From NCBI GenBank assembly GCA_963727045.1, contig CAVSES010000001.1, positions 1,054,001-1,118,000 of the forward strand: 64,000 nucleotides of DNA. The letters run 5' to 3'. Under the pieces are notes generated by a model. That model worked only from the letters and a program-made list of their open reading frames with translations, did no database searches and was not told where the DNA came from. Position 1 is the stretch's first letter; every line of letters starts with the position of its first letter. Below, one piece after another: positions 24,720 through 33,371 of the stretch. A program made the translations under genes and the position numbers. This DNA comes from Bog-1198 sp963727045 (GTDB lineage Bacteria > Pseudomonadota > Gammaproteobacteria > Steroidobacterales > Steroidobacteraceae).

Positions 24720-27302
24720 CTAAAACGTTTTGACAACAGAAATACCGGCGATGCGCGGCTGAATATAGGAGAAAGCGAACGGAGGATAGCTACCCAGGCC
24801 CCCCGTCAAGAGACCGCGCCGATCCGCAACGTTATTGACGAACAAGTTCACGGTCCACGAGGCGTATTTCACCCCCGACTGTAGGTCTGTCCTCGCAAAG
24901 CTCGGCAGGTCTTGTCGCGTGGCACTCGAGGTAAACTCGCCCTCGCGGTCACCCACGTAGCTGACCGAACCTCCAACAAACCCCGTCAATCCATTTGTCA
25001 GAGGAAATTCCTCCCGTAGCGAGACGTTGCCGGAGAAGCGGCTGCTGTACGGTAACCTGTCACCTACCGCACCATGGGCGGTGCTGGTGCTCGGGAACGC
25101 CTGCGTCAGTTTAGCCTCGCCCCAAGCGACCCAAGCTCCCACGGTCAGGCCTGTCATTGGCTTGGACTCCACGGAAAGTTCCAAGCCCTCACTCTTCGCT
25201 CGACTGCCATTGCCGTTGTACCCCAACCCGTTTTGGGGATTGACCAACGAGAGTTGAATATCATTCCAGTCGATGTAATACAGCGACGCGTCAATGGAAA
25301 GTGTATGGTTGAGGAGCTCATTTTTGACGCCAATCTCGTAGTTCTTCGTGGTGTCGGGACTGTATTGGGGCGGAGTGCCAGGTGAGATAGTCAGGTTAGG
25401 TCCGCCCGCCCGATAACCCGACGCTAATCTCGCGTACACCATGAGGTCTGGTGACACCTTGAATCGCGGTGTGGCGAGATATGTGAAAGAGTCGGCCTTG
25501 GAGTGCTGTTCCGGGACAACATGAGGCGAGGGCTCACCTAAGAATGCGGTGAGTAGAGGTCCCGAGTCAACCTCCGAATAGGTTTGCCTAATCTGACTTT
25601 CGCGCCCCCCGATCTCCACGTCAAATCGATCCGTAATATGGAACGTGAGATTGGTAAACGCCGCATATTCCGTATACCCAGGCAGAAAGCCGACATTGTA
25701 GAAGTCTCCAACCGTTGCCCCCGTGGAAGGATTGATCGCCAAGATACTTTGTTCGTATTGAGAGTTTTCGTGCGTGTAGAAGAATCCAAGCAGCCCGTCA
25801 ACGCTCTGTCCGATGGGCACCGAGAGGCGCACTTCCTGCGTGAACTTATCGGTCTTGTTTCTTTCCGGGGTCGACGTGCCCGGAACCTTGAATTGCGCTA
25901 GCGTCAGAGGAGCAAAGAAATACGTCAAATCGTATGAGTCGGAATACCGGTTGATGTTGTAGCCGCTCACCGCCGTTAATTCGGCGCTGCTCAGCTTCGC
26001 CGTTAGAATAGCGCTATAGGCCTGAACGCTGCGGTCGTATGCTCCGGTTCCGCGGAGGTAATTTTGCTGCAGATCCCCCAACGCGGGTCCCGCGTAGCCA
26101 TTGATCGGCTTGTCGACGTCGGAGAATCCGTCGCCTTTGGCATCCTGATACAATGCACTGAGCTTGACGGAGAGCACCTCTGACGGCTTCCATAACGCCG
26201 ATAGACGACCTCCGCTGACGTGGTCCTGATTGATCCCATTGATGTGCAGTACCGGATTGTCGATATACCCGGGATCTTCCCGGGTAAACGCACTGGCCCG
26301 AATCGCCACAGTTTCGCTGAGCGGTACATTAGCGGACCCGCGCGCACCGTATCCCAGGTTATTGCCGTGATAGATACTGCTGGTGTCTCCTTCCAATCGA
26401 CCCGTCACCCCGTCAGTCGACGGATCCACTGTCACGTACTTCAAAAGACCACCCATGCTGCTGGCGCCATAGAGTGTCCCCTGTGGTCCTCGCAGTACTT
26501 CGACACGATCAAGATCAGCGGGATCGATGTCAGCCACTACGCTGCCCCCGCCGGCGCCTATCGAAGTCGACGACCCGTAGGGCACATCGTCCACCGCAAT
26601 GCCCACAGTCGGATTCGTGTACACCCCTGTAGTGATTCCTCGGATTGAGACGGCCTGAAAGGATCCTCCCGAACCCGAAGTGGAAGGCATCACGCTTAAG
26701 CCCGGAACGCTCGTGTAGTAGTCTTGAATGCGCAGCTGGTTATTGTCGACGAGCTTTTCCGCACTGACCACCGTCACAGGGACTGGGACATCCTGCAATC
26801 GCTCGCTTCGCTTCTGGGCCGTGACGATAATCTCGCCCAGCTTTAGTTGCTCCGACTCCGCCAGCGTGGCCGGATTGGTCGTCGAACCCACCGTTTCCTC
26901 GACACGACCATCGCCCGCCAAATTAGCTTGCGCGACTGTCAGCGCGGAGCCTGACTTCGTCTGTGTAGTTGCCGGACTTTGTTTGCTCGACTGCAAGGAC
27001 ACCGTATTCTCGTTCATGGCCTTGTAGCGCAGCCCGGTCCCTTTGAGCATGACGGCCAACGCCTCCGCTACCGTGTATTTTCCGATCACTCCCGCAGTCG
27101 TCTGGTCGCCGACGTCGATGCCCGAGGAAATGACCTGAACGTGAGCCTGCTCGGAAAATTGGATGATGGCAGCCGCCAAGCGCTGCGGAGCGATGTTGAA
27201 ATTGACTTGTCGTGACAGCGGCTCGGCCTGCGCCAACGCACCCCACAATGCCAACATCCAACCCCATCGTACCGCGACGCCGCCCCTTGCACTCATGGTC
27301 AT
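24720..27302 (-). CDS. TonB-dependent receptor with STN signalling domain
   Basis: An 860-residue outer-membrane receptor. After a signal peptide (to about residue 26) comes an STN domain (about 32-104, FNIAPQRLAAAIIQFSEQAH), which contacts a periplasmic FecR-type anti-sigma factor. A TonB box-like GEIIVTAQKR (156-165) follows, then the plug (about 168-285, with RVEVLRGPQGTLYGASSMGG) and a beta barrel ending in aromatic ...VVKTF. It belongs to a cell-surface signalling receptor type; together with the FecR and sigma genes upstream it should both import a ligand and induce its own operon. Ligand unknown. Confidence 0.93.
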   Translation of the reverse strand: MTMSARGGVAVRWGWMLALWGALAQAEPLSRQVNFNIAPQRLAAAIIQFSEQAHVQVISSGIDVGDQTTAGVIGKYTVAEALAVMLKGTGLRYKAMNENTVSLQSSKQSPATTQTKSGSALTVAQANLAGDGRVEETVGSTTNPATLAESEQLKLGEIIVTAQKRSERLQDVPVPVTVVSAEKLVDNNQLRIQDYYTSVPGLSVMPSTSGSGGSFQAVSIRGITTGVYTNPTVGIAVDDVPYGSSTSIGAGGGSVVADIDPADLDRVEVLRGPQGTLYGASSMGGLLKYVTVDPSTDGVTGRLEGDTSSIYHGNNLGYGARGSANVPLSETVAIRASAFTREDPGYIDNPVLHINGINQDHVSGGRLSALWKPSEVLSVKLSALYQDAKGDGFSDVDKPINGYAGPALGDLQQNYLRGTGAYDRSVQAYSAILTAKLSSAELTAVSGYNINRYSDSYDLTYFFAPLTLAQFKVPGTSTPERNKTDKFTQEVRLSVPIGQSVDGLLGFFYTHENSQYEQSILAINPSTGATVGDFYNVGFLPGYTEYAAFTNLTFHITDRFDVEIGGRESQIRQTYSEVDSGPLLTAFLGEPSPHVVPEQHSKADSFTYLATPRFKVSPDLMVYARLASGYRAGGPNLTISPGTPPQYSPDTTKNYEIGVKNELLNHTLSIDASLYYIDWNDIQLSLVNPQNGLGYNGNGSRAKSEGLELSVESKPMTGLTVGAWVAWGEAKLTQAFPSTSTAHGAVGDRLPYSSRFSGNVSLREEFPLTNGLTGFVGGSVSYVGDREGEFTSSATRQDLPSFARTDLQSGVKYASWTVNLFVNNVADRRGLLTGGLGSYPPFAFSYIQPRIAGISVVKTF

Positions 27303-27383
27303 CCCCGTTGCTCTTCAAGAGCTGTTGTGTGACCTTAAGTACGTTTGAGCGGGCGCCGATGGAAACCAGGATGCAACAATTCT

Positions 27384-28313
27384 TCAGCGCCGACTGAGCT
27401 CAATGGAATCGGAATGCTCGATGAGAGCGAGCGGAAATACATCGATCAAGGCATGCAGGGCATCATCGATGCGGCTGCTGAATACGGTTCCCGTGAATGG
27501 CAGCTCGGCAACCGCAGGGTCATTGATCACGATCTTGCGTGTCGAATAGCGGTTCAAGTCGGCGGCCACAGCGCTCAAAGGCTCATTCTCGTATTTGAGA
27601 ATTCCCTCGCGCCAAGAAGCGGCGTCCGTGGGCTTGATGTGCGCCATGGCGACGTGATGCGCATTGGCCAGATACACCGCCTGCTCGCCCGCGCTCACCG
27701 CAGCGAGATCGGATTCGGCGCCCACACTATCCGCGACGCGCACCTTCCCCTCCTCCACGGCGACTACCACCCGATCATCGCCTCGGCGAACATTAAAGGC
27801 CGTGCCGACCGCGATCACTCGCAAATTGCCGGCGGTAACCACGAACGGGCGCTGCGCGTCCTTCTTGACGGAGAAAAAGGCCTCTCCCGCGTCCACGGTG
27901 ACCCCACGATCGAGGTCGGTGTACTGGGTCGTGATGCGCGAACCCGCGCCGAGCTCCACCTTGGACCCATCGGGCAGCACGCCGGATGCCCGCCCCGCAA
28001 TGGGTGTCGAATAGCTCTGCCGACCCGAATCGATGTCGTGGCGCGTGAGAAACCACACCGCGACGCTCAGGCCGACAATGACCGACGCGGCAACTGCAAA
28101 CCACGGTTTGAAGACGGATCGCGCGGCAAGACGCGGCTCTTCCATCGGCAGCGCGCCCTGCCACACCGCCTGGGTGCGCTTGAACGCCGGAAGATTGTCC
28201 GCGTCCTGTTCACACCATTGCAGCCAAGCCGCGATCGTCGCCTCATCGCCCGGCGCATCGTTGAGACGCACCAACCAATCGGCAGCTTCGTGCATTCGTG
28301 CCACGTCGTTCAT
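27384..28313 (-). CDS. FecR-family anti-sigma factor
   Basis: This 309-residue protein has the FecR layout. A cytoplasmic N-terminal segment (about 8-45, EAADWLVRLN then WLQWCEQDADN) is followed by a transmembrane helix (about 84-104, WFAVAASVIVGLSVAVWFL) and a periplasmic FecR domain (SGVLPDGSKVELGAGSRI, VDAGEAFFSVKKD). The C-terminal part (ILKYENEPLSAVAADLNRYS) resembles the STN-like domain that contacts the receptor. It should hold the co-encoded ECF sigma factor inactive until the receptor is occupied. Its start overlaps the sigma gene stop by 4 bases. Confidence 0.93.
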   Translation of the reverse strand: MNDVARMHEAADWLVRLNDAPGDEATIAAWLQWCEQDADNLPAFKRTQAVWQGALPMEEPRLAARSVFKPWFAVAASVIVGLSVAVWFLTRHDIDSGRQSYSTPIAGRASGVLPDGSKVELGAGSRITTQYTDLDRGVTVDAGEAFFSVKKDAQRPFVVTAGNLRVIAVGTAFNVRRGDDRVVVAVEEGKVRVADSVGAESDLAAVSAGEQAVYLANAHHVAMAHIKPTDAASWREGILKYENEPLSAVAADLNRYSTRKIVINDPAVAELPFTGTVFSSRIDDALHALIDVFPLALIEHSDSIELSRR

Positions 28314-28951
28314 CGCTTCAACCTTTCCTTGGCCTGAGCTTCACTCGCACCACCGATTCGCAGCTGGCAATACACCAATGCGCGCGACAAATGATGGCGC
28401 ACCATGCGCTCGGTAACATGCAACTCGATGGCAATCTCCGCAACGGTCGCGCCTTGTGCACGATGCATCCAAAATGCCCGCCGACAGGGCAACGGCAGTT
28501 CGGTCAGCGCCTGACGGACCCGATCCAGCTCCTCGGTGGCCAGCAGCGCACGTTCCACCGTATCCCGGGGGCGCAAGGTATCGAACAATTCCGCCTTGAC
28601 GGCCGCCGAGGCATGCCAACGCACGTTTTGATGCCGCAACCGATCCACGGCCAGATTCGAAGCAATCCGAAAAAGGTACGACCGCAATAGACTGATGGCC
28701 CCGTCGGAGCGATCCAGCTGCAGAAGGCGCACGTAGGCCTCTTGCGCGACCTCCTTGGCGTCGTGCACGGATCGTAAGCGCAAGGCAAGCAGGCTCACCA
28801 GGGCATCGTTGTGCTCGCGGAAGAGCCGCGCGACCACCTCAGCCCGGGAGGTGTCATCCCGAGCGGCGCTGTCGCTGTTGGCTTCGTCGGTAGGGTGCGG
28901 AGTGAGGGCCACGATACTTATATACGTTTCGGACCCGCGAAATGGAAACAA
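28310..28951 (-). CDS. ECF sigma factor, FecI-like
   Basis: A 213-residue ECF sigma factor. Region 2 is LFREHNDALVSLLALRL through DAKEVAQEAYVRLLQL and SYLFRIASNLAVDRLR. Region 4 is the helix-turn-helix in LPLPCRRAFWMHRAQG and VAEIAIELHVTERMVRHHLS, typical of FecI-like sigmas paired with FecR. It is the first gene of the minus-strand operon sigma-FecR-TonB receptor-hydrolase-DsdA and probably drives that operon from a promoter upstream of 28951 or before the receptor gene. No promoter motif could be fixed by eye. Confidence 0.93.
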   Translation of the reverse strand: MFPFRGSETYISIVALTPHPTDEANSDSAARDDTSRAEVVARLFREHNDALVSLLALRLRSVHDAKEVAQEAYVRLLQLDRSDGAISLLRSYLFRIASNLAVDRLRHQNVRWHASAAVKAELFDTLRPRDTVERALLATEELDRVRQALTELPLPCRRAFWMHRAQGATVAEIAIELHVTERMVRHHLSRALVYCQLRIGGASEAQAKERLKR

Positions 28952-29265
28952 CCGATCCTAACCAGGGTTTTTAGCCTCATGCTTGTTCTTTCCCGGACCT
29001 CGCCCGATCCGAGTTCGTCTCGCTTACTTGTTCCGCGTGGGGAATCAGACCGGGGCCGCGCATTCCTATTTCTCCATACAGGCGATTTCTGGCGACGATC
29101 GCGCCTACGTGGCGCGATGGACACCCGGGCCTAGGCACACAGATCCTTCGCCCGAGTGTCGGGAACCCGCGCAAGTTGAGGTATTGGCGCCGTTTTACGA
29201 TTGTGCATCGGGAGAGTTGATATCGAATGCACCGAAGGTATTATTCATAACATATTGTTTTTATT
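28952..29265. other. Gene-free stretch upstream of the sigma operon
   Basis: Lies between the divergent sigma-factor operon and the intact VapBC pair. It likely contains the sigma operon promoter. An open frame on the plus strand (28983-29354) has no recognisable similarity and runs into the repeat and operator of VapBC, so it is not called. Confidence 0.4.
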
Positions 29266-29316
29266 GGGGAGCGGCAGAACCCCCGACGCGCCGATTTTCA
29301 GCAGCTGACCAGCCTG
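29266..29316 (-). repeat. tRNA-like dispersed repeat type T, partial copy D
   Basis: About 50 bases resemble the tRNA-like end of the T repeats (CAGAACCCCCGACGCGCCGATTTTCAGC). The conserved leader segment is missing. It ends about 15 bases before the VapBC operator. Confidence 0.5.
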
Positions 29317-29331
29317 GAATGCGCTCCCGTG

Positions 29332-29353
29332 ATGTAGTACATTGTAATACATG
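29332..29353 (+). promoter_or_regulatory. Putative VapB operator overlapping the start codon
   Basis: An imperfect inverted repeat ATGTAGTACAT-TGTAATACATG ends inside the ATG (29351-29353) of the antitoxin gene, leaving no room for a Shine-Dalgarno site. The antitoxin message may be leaderless or nearly so, and binding of VapB here would block transcription or translation. The same sequence is kept at the decayed copy (7060). Confidence 0.55.
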
Positions 29354-29572
29354 AGTACTTTGACACTTCGTGTACCTGATGACCTGGACAAGGCCCTTGA
29401 GCGCCAGAGCGCCGCACTTGGAATTTCCAAAAGCGATCTTGCGCGCGAGGCTTTGAAACGCTATCTGCGGGTCGCAGAATTTCGAACGCTGCGAACCAGG
29501 CTGGTTGCGCGTGCGCAGGCCGGCGGGGTCAATACCGATGAGGATGTTTTCGAAGCACTCAAGAAGAAGTGA
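29351..29572 (+). CDS. VapB-like ribbon-helix-helix antitoxin
   Basis: A 73-residue antitoxin. STLTLRVPDDLDKALERQS is a CopG/Arc-type ribbon-helix-helix strand and first helix, followed by ISKSDLAREALKRYL, and a C-terminal toxin-neutralising tail ending DEDVFEALKKK. It should repress its own operon through the adjacent palindrome and neutralise the PIN toxin whose GTG start overlaps this stop by 4 bases (29569-29572). A decayed duplicate lies at 7084-7176. Confidence 0.9.
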   Translation: MSTLTLRVPDDLDKALERQSAALGISKSDLAREALKRYLRVAEFRTLRTRLVARAQAGGVNTDEDVFEALKKK

Positions 29573-29976
29573 GGATCGCGCTTGACTCATCGGTACTCAT
29601 CGCGGCACACATCAGCCGTGCGGGAGTGTGCGCGGAGATGCTTGAGGATATTTTGTTGCACCAGGAGCTGGTGATTTCCAACTTTATCCTCGAGGAACTG
29701 GGGCGAAAGCTCGTTGAGAAATTCAATTTTCCGAGGCGCGATTCGGACCAGGTGAGCGTCTTCCTTCGTCGAGCTGGCATTGTTGTAGAGCCGGCCGATC
29801 TGCCGTCAGACCTGTGCAGAGATCCTACCGATGTACCAGTGCTGGGCACTGCGGTTGCCGGTGAATGCGCGCTCCTGATCAGCGTCGATCGGGATCTTCT
29901 CGATATGAAGACAATTCGTGATATTCCGATTATTCGTCCCGGAGAGTATTGGCGGCGAAGTACCGAGATCGAATGA
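29569..29976 (+). CDS. VapC-like PIN toxin
   Basis: A 135-residue PIN-domain ribonuclease with a GTG start coupled to the antitoxin stop. Acidic active-site residues appear in MRIALDSSVLIAA (first Asp), NFILEELGRKL (Glu), DPTDVPVLGTAVAG and LLISVDRDLL. The C-terminus IIRPGEYWR is typical of the COG1569-like group. All expected catalytic positions are present. Upstream DNA carries a partial T repeat; downstream the convergent hydrolase gene ends 75 bases away. Confidence 0.9.
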   Translation: MRIALDSSVLIAAHISRAGVCAEMLEDILLHQELVISNFILEELGRKLVEKFNFPRRDSDQVSVFLRRAGIVVEPADLPSDLCRDPTDVPVLGTAVAGECALLISVDRDLLDMKTIRDIPIIRPGEYWRRSTEIE

Positions 29977-30051
29977 CCGCTCCAATCTTCAGCCACCCGC
30001 TGCACCACCCGGCGAACGCCACGCTCTTTCTGAGCAGCGGGGTCGGGGTCG

Positions 30052-31866
30052 CTAGCTACCCCGCTGGCAGAAACGTGACAAGGAGTTTGCGACCTGCGCC
30101 ATTCCGCTGGTGTCGACTTCGGAGTTATCCGCCGTCTCACCACTCTTAGCGAGGCGGATGCCCGTCAAACCTCCGGGCATCAAAGCCACAATATTGCCTC
30201 CCCAGCCGATCATTCTAGGATAAAACAATCGACAATCTTGCGATGGTGCGTACGATGTGACCCAAAACGCATTGGTATAGGTTGTTTCGCCCACCGACAG
30301 CTTCTCGCCAGTGGGAAATCCCCGCGGATTGGGGCCGGCTAGTAACTCTCGTATGCGCGGCGCATACAGGATCTGTTGGTCTAGGTGCTTGCCGTGGCTT
30401 TGGTAAAGCCGCGCTATTAACACCATATCGCTGATTGTTGGGTAGTAGCCGTAGGCCATGAGTGGATGCCCGGTGCTGCCATCCGCTTCGATGGTTCGGT
30501 TTGTCGGTGCGTGATGGATGCCGATTGGTCCAAACACCTCTTGTTGTAACATCGACCAGATGTTGGCCGTAGGTCCCTCCTTCGATTTGAGAAAGCGGTC
30601 CATCGCGACTCCAAGAATAAACATGTCCTGATCACGGTAGCGTGTGACCTGGCCAGGACCCCACGGATACACGCCGCCGTCCTTGAGCAGTGCGGTTACC
30701 TTTTCCTGGGTCGAGCGGGCCTCATACCATTTCGAGTAACCAGGATCGAGATATCCATCACTCGTGTCATTCGGCTCTCGTTTCGCGCTGCCATTTCCGA
30801 TTCCAGTCGCCATGTTGATTGCATCTTCGAACCGCACGTGGTCCCATCCGGGGTAGCGTGCCGCCTCTGGCAAGTAGTCTGCAATTTTCAATTCGAACAC
30901 CGTCGGGCCGTACTTCTCGGCGAGTCTCAATAACGCCGTTTCATTCGCCAACGCCTTGGTGGCAGACCACACTCCGAAGCGCGCGCGATCGCACCACGGC
31001 AACTGACCACCGGCACTCTGGCAGGCTTTCAGGTAGAAGGTGCCTTGATAGTCCAATCCCGAGAGCACAATGTCGCTCGCTCGCATCGTGCCATCGAAAT
31101 TGGCGAGTTGGGCACTGCCTACCTTTGCCGCGAGTTCGTCCCAACTGGCAATCGGAACTGCATCTGTGCGGTCGGCTTCGTAGACCTGCTTTAGAGCGCT
31201 TAGTTGATCGGTCGCATCGGGTGCAAAGGTCGCCCTAACGAGACCTGCGGCGACGAAGCTATCCTTAATGTAGAACGGCGCCGTTTGTTGCACGATCTGA
31301 AACCGCAAATTCGATACTCGCCCGTCCTTGTAGAGGAATGTCGCCAAGCCATTGTGCGTCTCGCCCTCGATGGAGTTCACCAGCGCAAAGGGGAACGCGG
31401 CACGCGACCAGCCGCCGTCGTCAAGCTGAGACCAAACCCGGCCAGGCTGGACAATAATGTCCCAGTAGCTGCGCCCTCGATTGTTGGAACCGTACCGAAT
31501 CACGTCTTGCGTGTAGGGAATAAGATCGCCATGGTCGGTGAAGAAGGAGATGGCGACACCCGGAAATAACTTCGGATCCCGACCAAGGACTGACCGAGGA
31601 GAGAATTCCGCAGGTTCAGTGACCATCTCCGTTTCGGTCAAGTGCAGCGTTCCCAAAAACGGCGTGCGCTCCGCGACAGCATCTAATCCCGGAGTGAAGG
31701 CGCTATTGGCGGTCACTCTGCCAGACCATGTCGGCGAAAGTAATTCGGCGGCGCTAATGCGCTGAGCGGCCGCGGTTGCATAATGCGCACCGGTCAACGT
31801 AAGGACGCATAGAATCAGCACCGGAGGTTGCCATGAAAATCCCCAACGAGCGAACACATTCGCCAT
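30052..31866 (-). CDS. Secreted serine hydrolase, beta-lactamase/penicillin-binding fold
   Basis: A 604-residue protein with an N-terminal signal segment (residues ~12-33). The C-terminal half has the serine beta-lactamase-type SxxK in FGVWSATKALANE. Other family-like segments are FEDAINMATGIGNGS and TRYRDQDMFILGVAMD (in place of the YxN motif). A region near the end (FYPRMIGWGGNIVALMPGG) takes the place of KTG. The first ~250 residues match nothing I recognise. Probably a periplasmic esterase or peptidase; not a proven beta-lactamase. It is monocistronic and convergent with VapBC. Confidence 0.78.
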   Translation of the reverse strand: MANVFARWGFSWQPPVLILCVLTLTGAHYATAAAQRISAAELLSPTWSGRVTANSAFTPGLDAVAERTPFLGTLHLTETEMVTEPAEFSPRSVLGRDPKLFPGVAISFFTDHGDLIPYTQDVIRYGSNNRGRSYWDIIVQPGRVWSQLDDGGWSRAAFPFALVNSIEGETHNGLATFLYKDGRVSNLRFQIVQQTAPFYIKDSFVAAGLVRATFAPDATDQLSALKQVYEADRTDAVPIASWDELAAKVGSAQLANFDGTMRASDIVLSGLDYQGTFYLKACQSAGGQLPWCDRARFGVWSATKALANETALLRLAEKYGPTVFELKIADYLPEAARYPGWDHVRFEDAINMATGIGNGSAKREPNDTSDGYLDPGYSKWYEARSTQEKVTALLKDGGVYPWGPGQVTRYRDQDMFILGVAMDRFLKSKEGPTANIWSMLQQEVFGPIGIHHAPTNRTIEADGSTGHPLMAYGYYPTISDMVLIARLYQSHGKHLDQQILYAPRIRELLAGPNPRGFPTGEKLSVGETTYTNAFWVTSYAPSQDCRLFYPRMIGWGGNIVALMPGGLTGIRLAKSGETADNSEVDTSGMAQVANSLSRFCQRGS

Positions 31867-32128
31867 ATGTCTCTACCTTGGACAGCCGATTTGAGCCGCT
31901 AGCTCTAGCTTACCCAATAGCCGACGCCCGAGAGCGGCAGTTCATTGTGTGCGCCGTGCGCGTAGGGTATGACATACATTTCTAGAGTTCAGATTCCGTA
32001 CCAGGCGAGCACATAGGATCGCGGCCTCGATTCGGAAGTGTTGCATTACCGGCGCCCGAAGATTGGGATCCCGGAGCAATTCAGGGCCCAATCGGCGCAT
32101 TTGAGGCTCCCCAGGCGAAGAACTACGC
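31867..32128. other. Intergenic stretch before repeat copy C
   Basis: Upstream region of the serine hydrolase gene. No coding signal, RNA or terminator was recognised. Together with the T repeat (32129-32288) and the bases up to 32433 it makes a 567-base segment without a gene. Confidence 0.4.
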
Positions 32129-32288
32129 GAGTGGGAATTGCCCCCCACCACGCGGATTTTCAGGCGTTTCGAGGAAGTCCCGGGGGTTTATGAGTCAACC
32201 ACTTGCAGCGTCTTGCCGACCCCTCCCCAGGTACACCAAAGCACAATCCCGGCACACTCAATCTGAGCCAGTCACACTTCTGGCACGT
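32129..32288 (-). repeat. tRNA-like dispersed repeat type T, copy C
   Basis: Same order of blocks as copies A and B, including GGTCGGCAAGACGCTGCAAG. The tRNA-like end is more diverged: the anticodon-arm 5' strand is lost (ACGCCTGAAAATCCGCG) and the T-arm has become GGGGGGCAATTCCC. It is thus the most decayed long copy. It lies 145 bases from the PIN toxin gene. Confidence 0.7.
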
Positions 32289-32433
32289 GCTCGCGCGTTG
32301 ATTGACAATTGACAGACCCGGTCGCAACGTACCGGACCAAGTCACGGCATGGGCCGGTCGCGTGACTGCTCCGCTGTTAACGCCGACCTAAAAATTTACG
32401 CGTCGCAAGTGCCTGAGGTACATTACGCCACGC

Positions 32434-32856
32434 TCATGAGAATGCGGAGTCCGGCAAGACCAGCCCCGCCGACGGAGTCAAAATTGATGTTGATCGAAAC
32501 GGAGACAGCTCCAACAGGTCCTTATCCCCGGTGATGATCCAATCCGCCTTTCCGTCGACCGCGAGTTCGAGAAACTTATCATCCTTCGGATCCCGACACC
32601 TCCGAATCGTAGTCGTGACGGGGACCCATTCGGCGACCCGCGCAAAGAGTTCGAAGAACTTCTGACGATCTGGCCGGGAAACGTAGGGATCGAATTTCGG
32701 CCGCGCCAACGTCTCCGCCAGCTCCATCAAAGTTTCCTCAGAGACTATGGGCTGTGCGCGATCCAAGAATCGACGAACTACACGCGCTGTCGTGGAATCA
32801 GGAAGCAACAGCCGGCTGAGGAGTACATTCGTATCCAGGATGACCCGTTTAGTCAT
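32434..32856 (-). CDS. PIN-domain toxin (COG1569 type)
   Basis: A 140-residue PIN-domain protein: RVILDTNVLLSRLLLP supplies the first Asp, SEETLMELAETLARPKF the Glu, CRDPKDDKFLELAVDG and IITGDKDLLEL the C-terminal acidic residues. This is the putative-toxin PIN group usually encoded beside a Phd or RelB antitoxin, as here. The antitoxin gene overlaps its start by 8 bases on the same strand. Residues look complete. Confidence 0.9.
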   Translation of the reverse strand: MTKRVILDTNVLLSRLLLPDSTTARVVRRFLDRAQPIVSEETLMELAETLARPKFDPYVSRPDRQKFFELFARVAEWVPVTTTIRRCRDPKDDKFLELAVDGKADWIITGDKDLLELSPFRSTSILTPSAGLVLPDSAFS

Positions 32857-33100
32857 CCGTACGCAGCAACGATGCGAGTTTTCTCTCCGTCAGCCCGCGC
32901 TCAACAGCCGTTCGGCCCACGCGATCACAGAAAGCCTGAAAGTCGGCAACGGCCAACCCGCGTAGACGCGCGTATTCTTGCGGCGAGATTACGACCGCTT
33001 GATCGCGTGATTGGCGGCGAATCATCACCGGACCTCGCTGTGCGTCATCCAACAGCGCAGCGAAGTTTTGTTTGGCATCAGTTGCGGATATAAAGCGCAT
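32849..33100 (-). CDS. Phd/YefM-type antitoxin
   Basis: An 83-residue antitoxin from ATG 33100 (MRFISATDAKQNFAALLDDA), the standard Phd/YefM N-terminus, followed by GPVMIRRQSRDQAVVISPQEYARL. Four extra codons to 33112 are possible but unlike the family. It should bind and neutralise the PIN toxin just downstream and repress the operon. It is flanked on its promoter side by a fragment resembling the T repeat near 33181 and by R repeat copy 3. Confidence 0.88.
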   Translation of the reverse strand: MRFISATDAKQNFAALLDDAQRGPVMIRRQSRDQAVVISPQEYARLRGLAVADFQAFCDRVGRTAVERGLTERKLASLLRTDD

Positions 33101-33261
33101 GTCTCGCTCCATGGGTCGTTTCGTGCATTATAGACGAATCGCACATTTTGTCCCATTTCGGCGCGACACGGCGAGCGCTAGACACGCGGATTTTTCGCGC
33201 GGGTGCAGGGTAAATTCGAAGGCCTCCGATACCGTGCAAGCCATTGTTTTTACTTACAAAG

Positions 33262-33347
33262 AAGGGAGGGAATGAAAGACAGATGTTAGCTAGCTGAATC
33301 TTAAGTAATTTTCGAGTTTGCGAATAAAGTTACCCCCAAATTTGACC
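33262..33347. repeat. Dispersed repeat type R, short copy 3
   Basis: Keeps the GAAGGGAGGGAAT start and the AAAGTTACCCCCAAATTTGA block of copies 1 and 2; the central and right parts are absent. It lies between the Phd/PIN pair and the PhoD gene. Confidence 0.5.
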
Positions 33348-33371
33348 CGTGATTGCTGTGGCTGTTGTGTT

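Noticed and set aside
28983..29354. 123-codon open frame on the plus strand
   Set aside because: No similarity or start signal, and it overlaps the T repeat and the VapBC operator.
30052..31866. Antibiotic-resistance beta-lactamase
   Set aside because: The SxxK motif and fold are compatible, but the size, the long extra N-terminal region and the missing canonical YxN/KTG motifs do not support a resistance enzyme.
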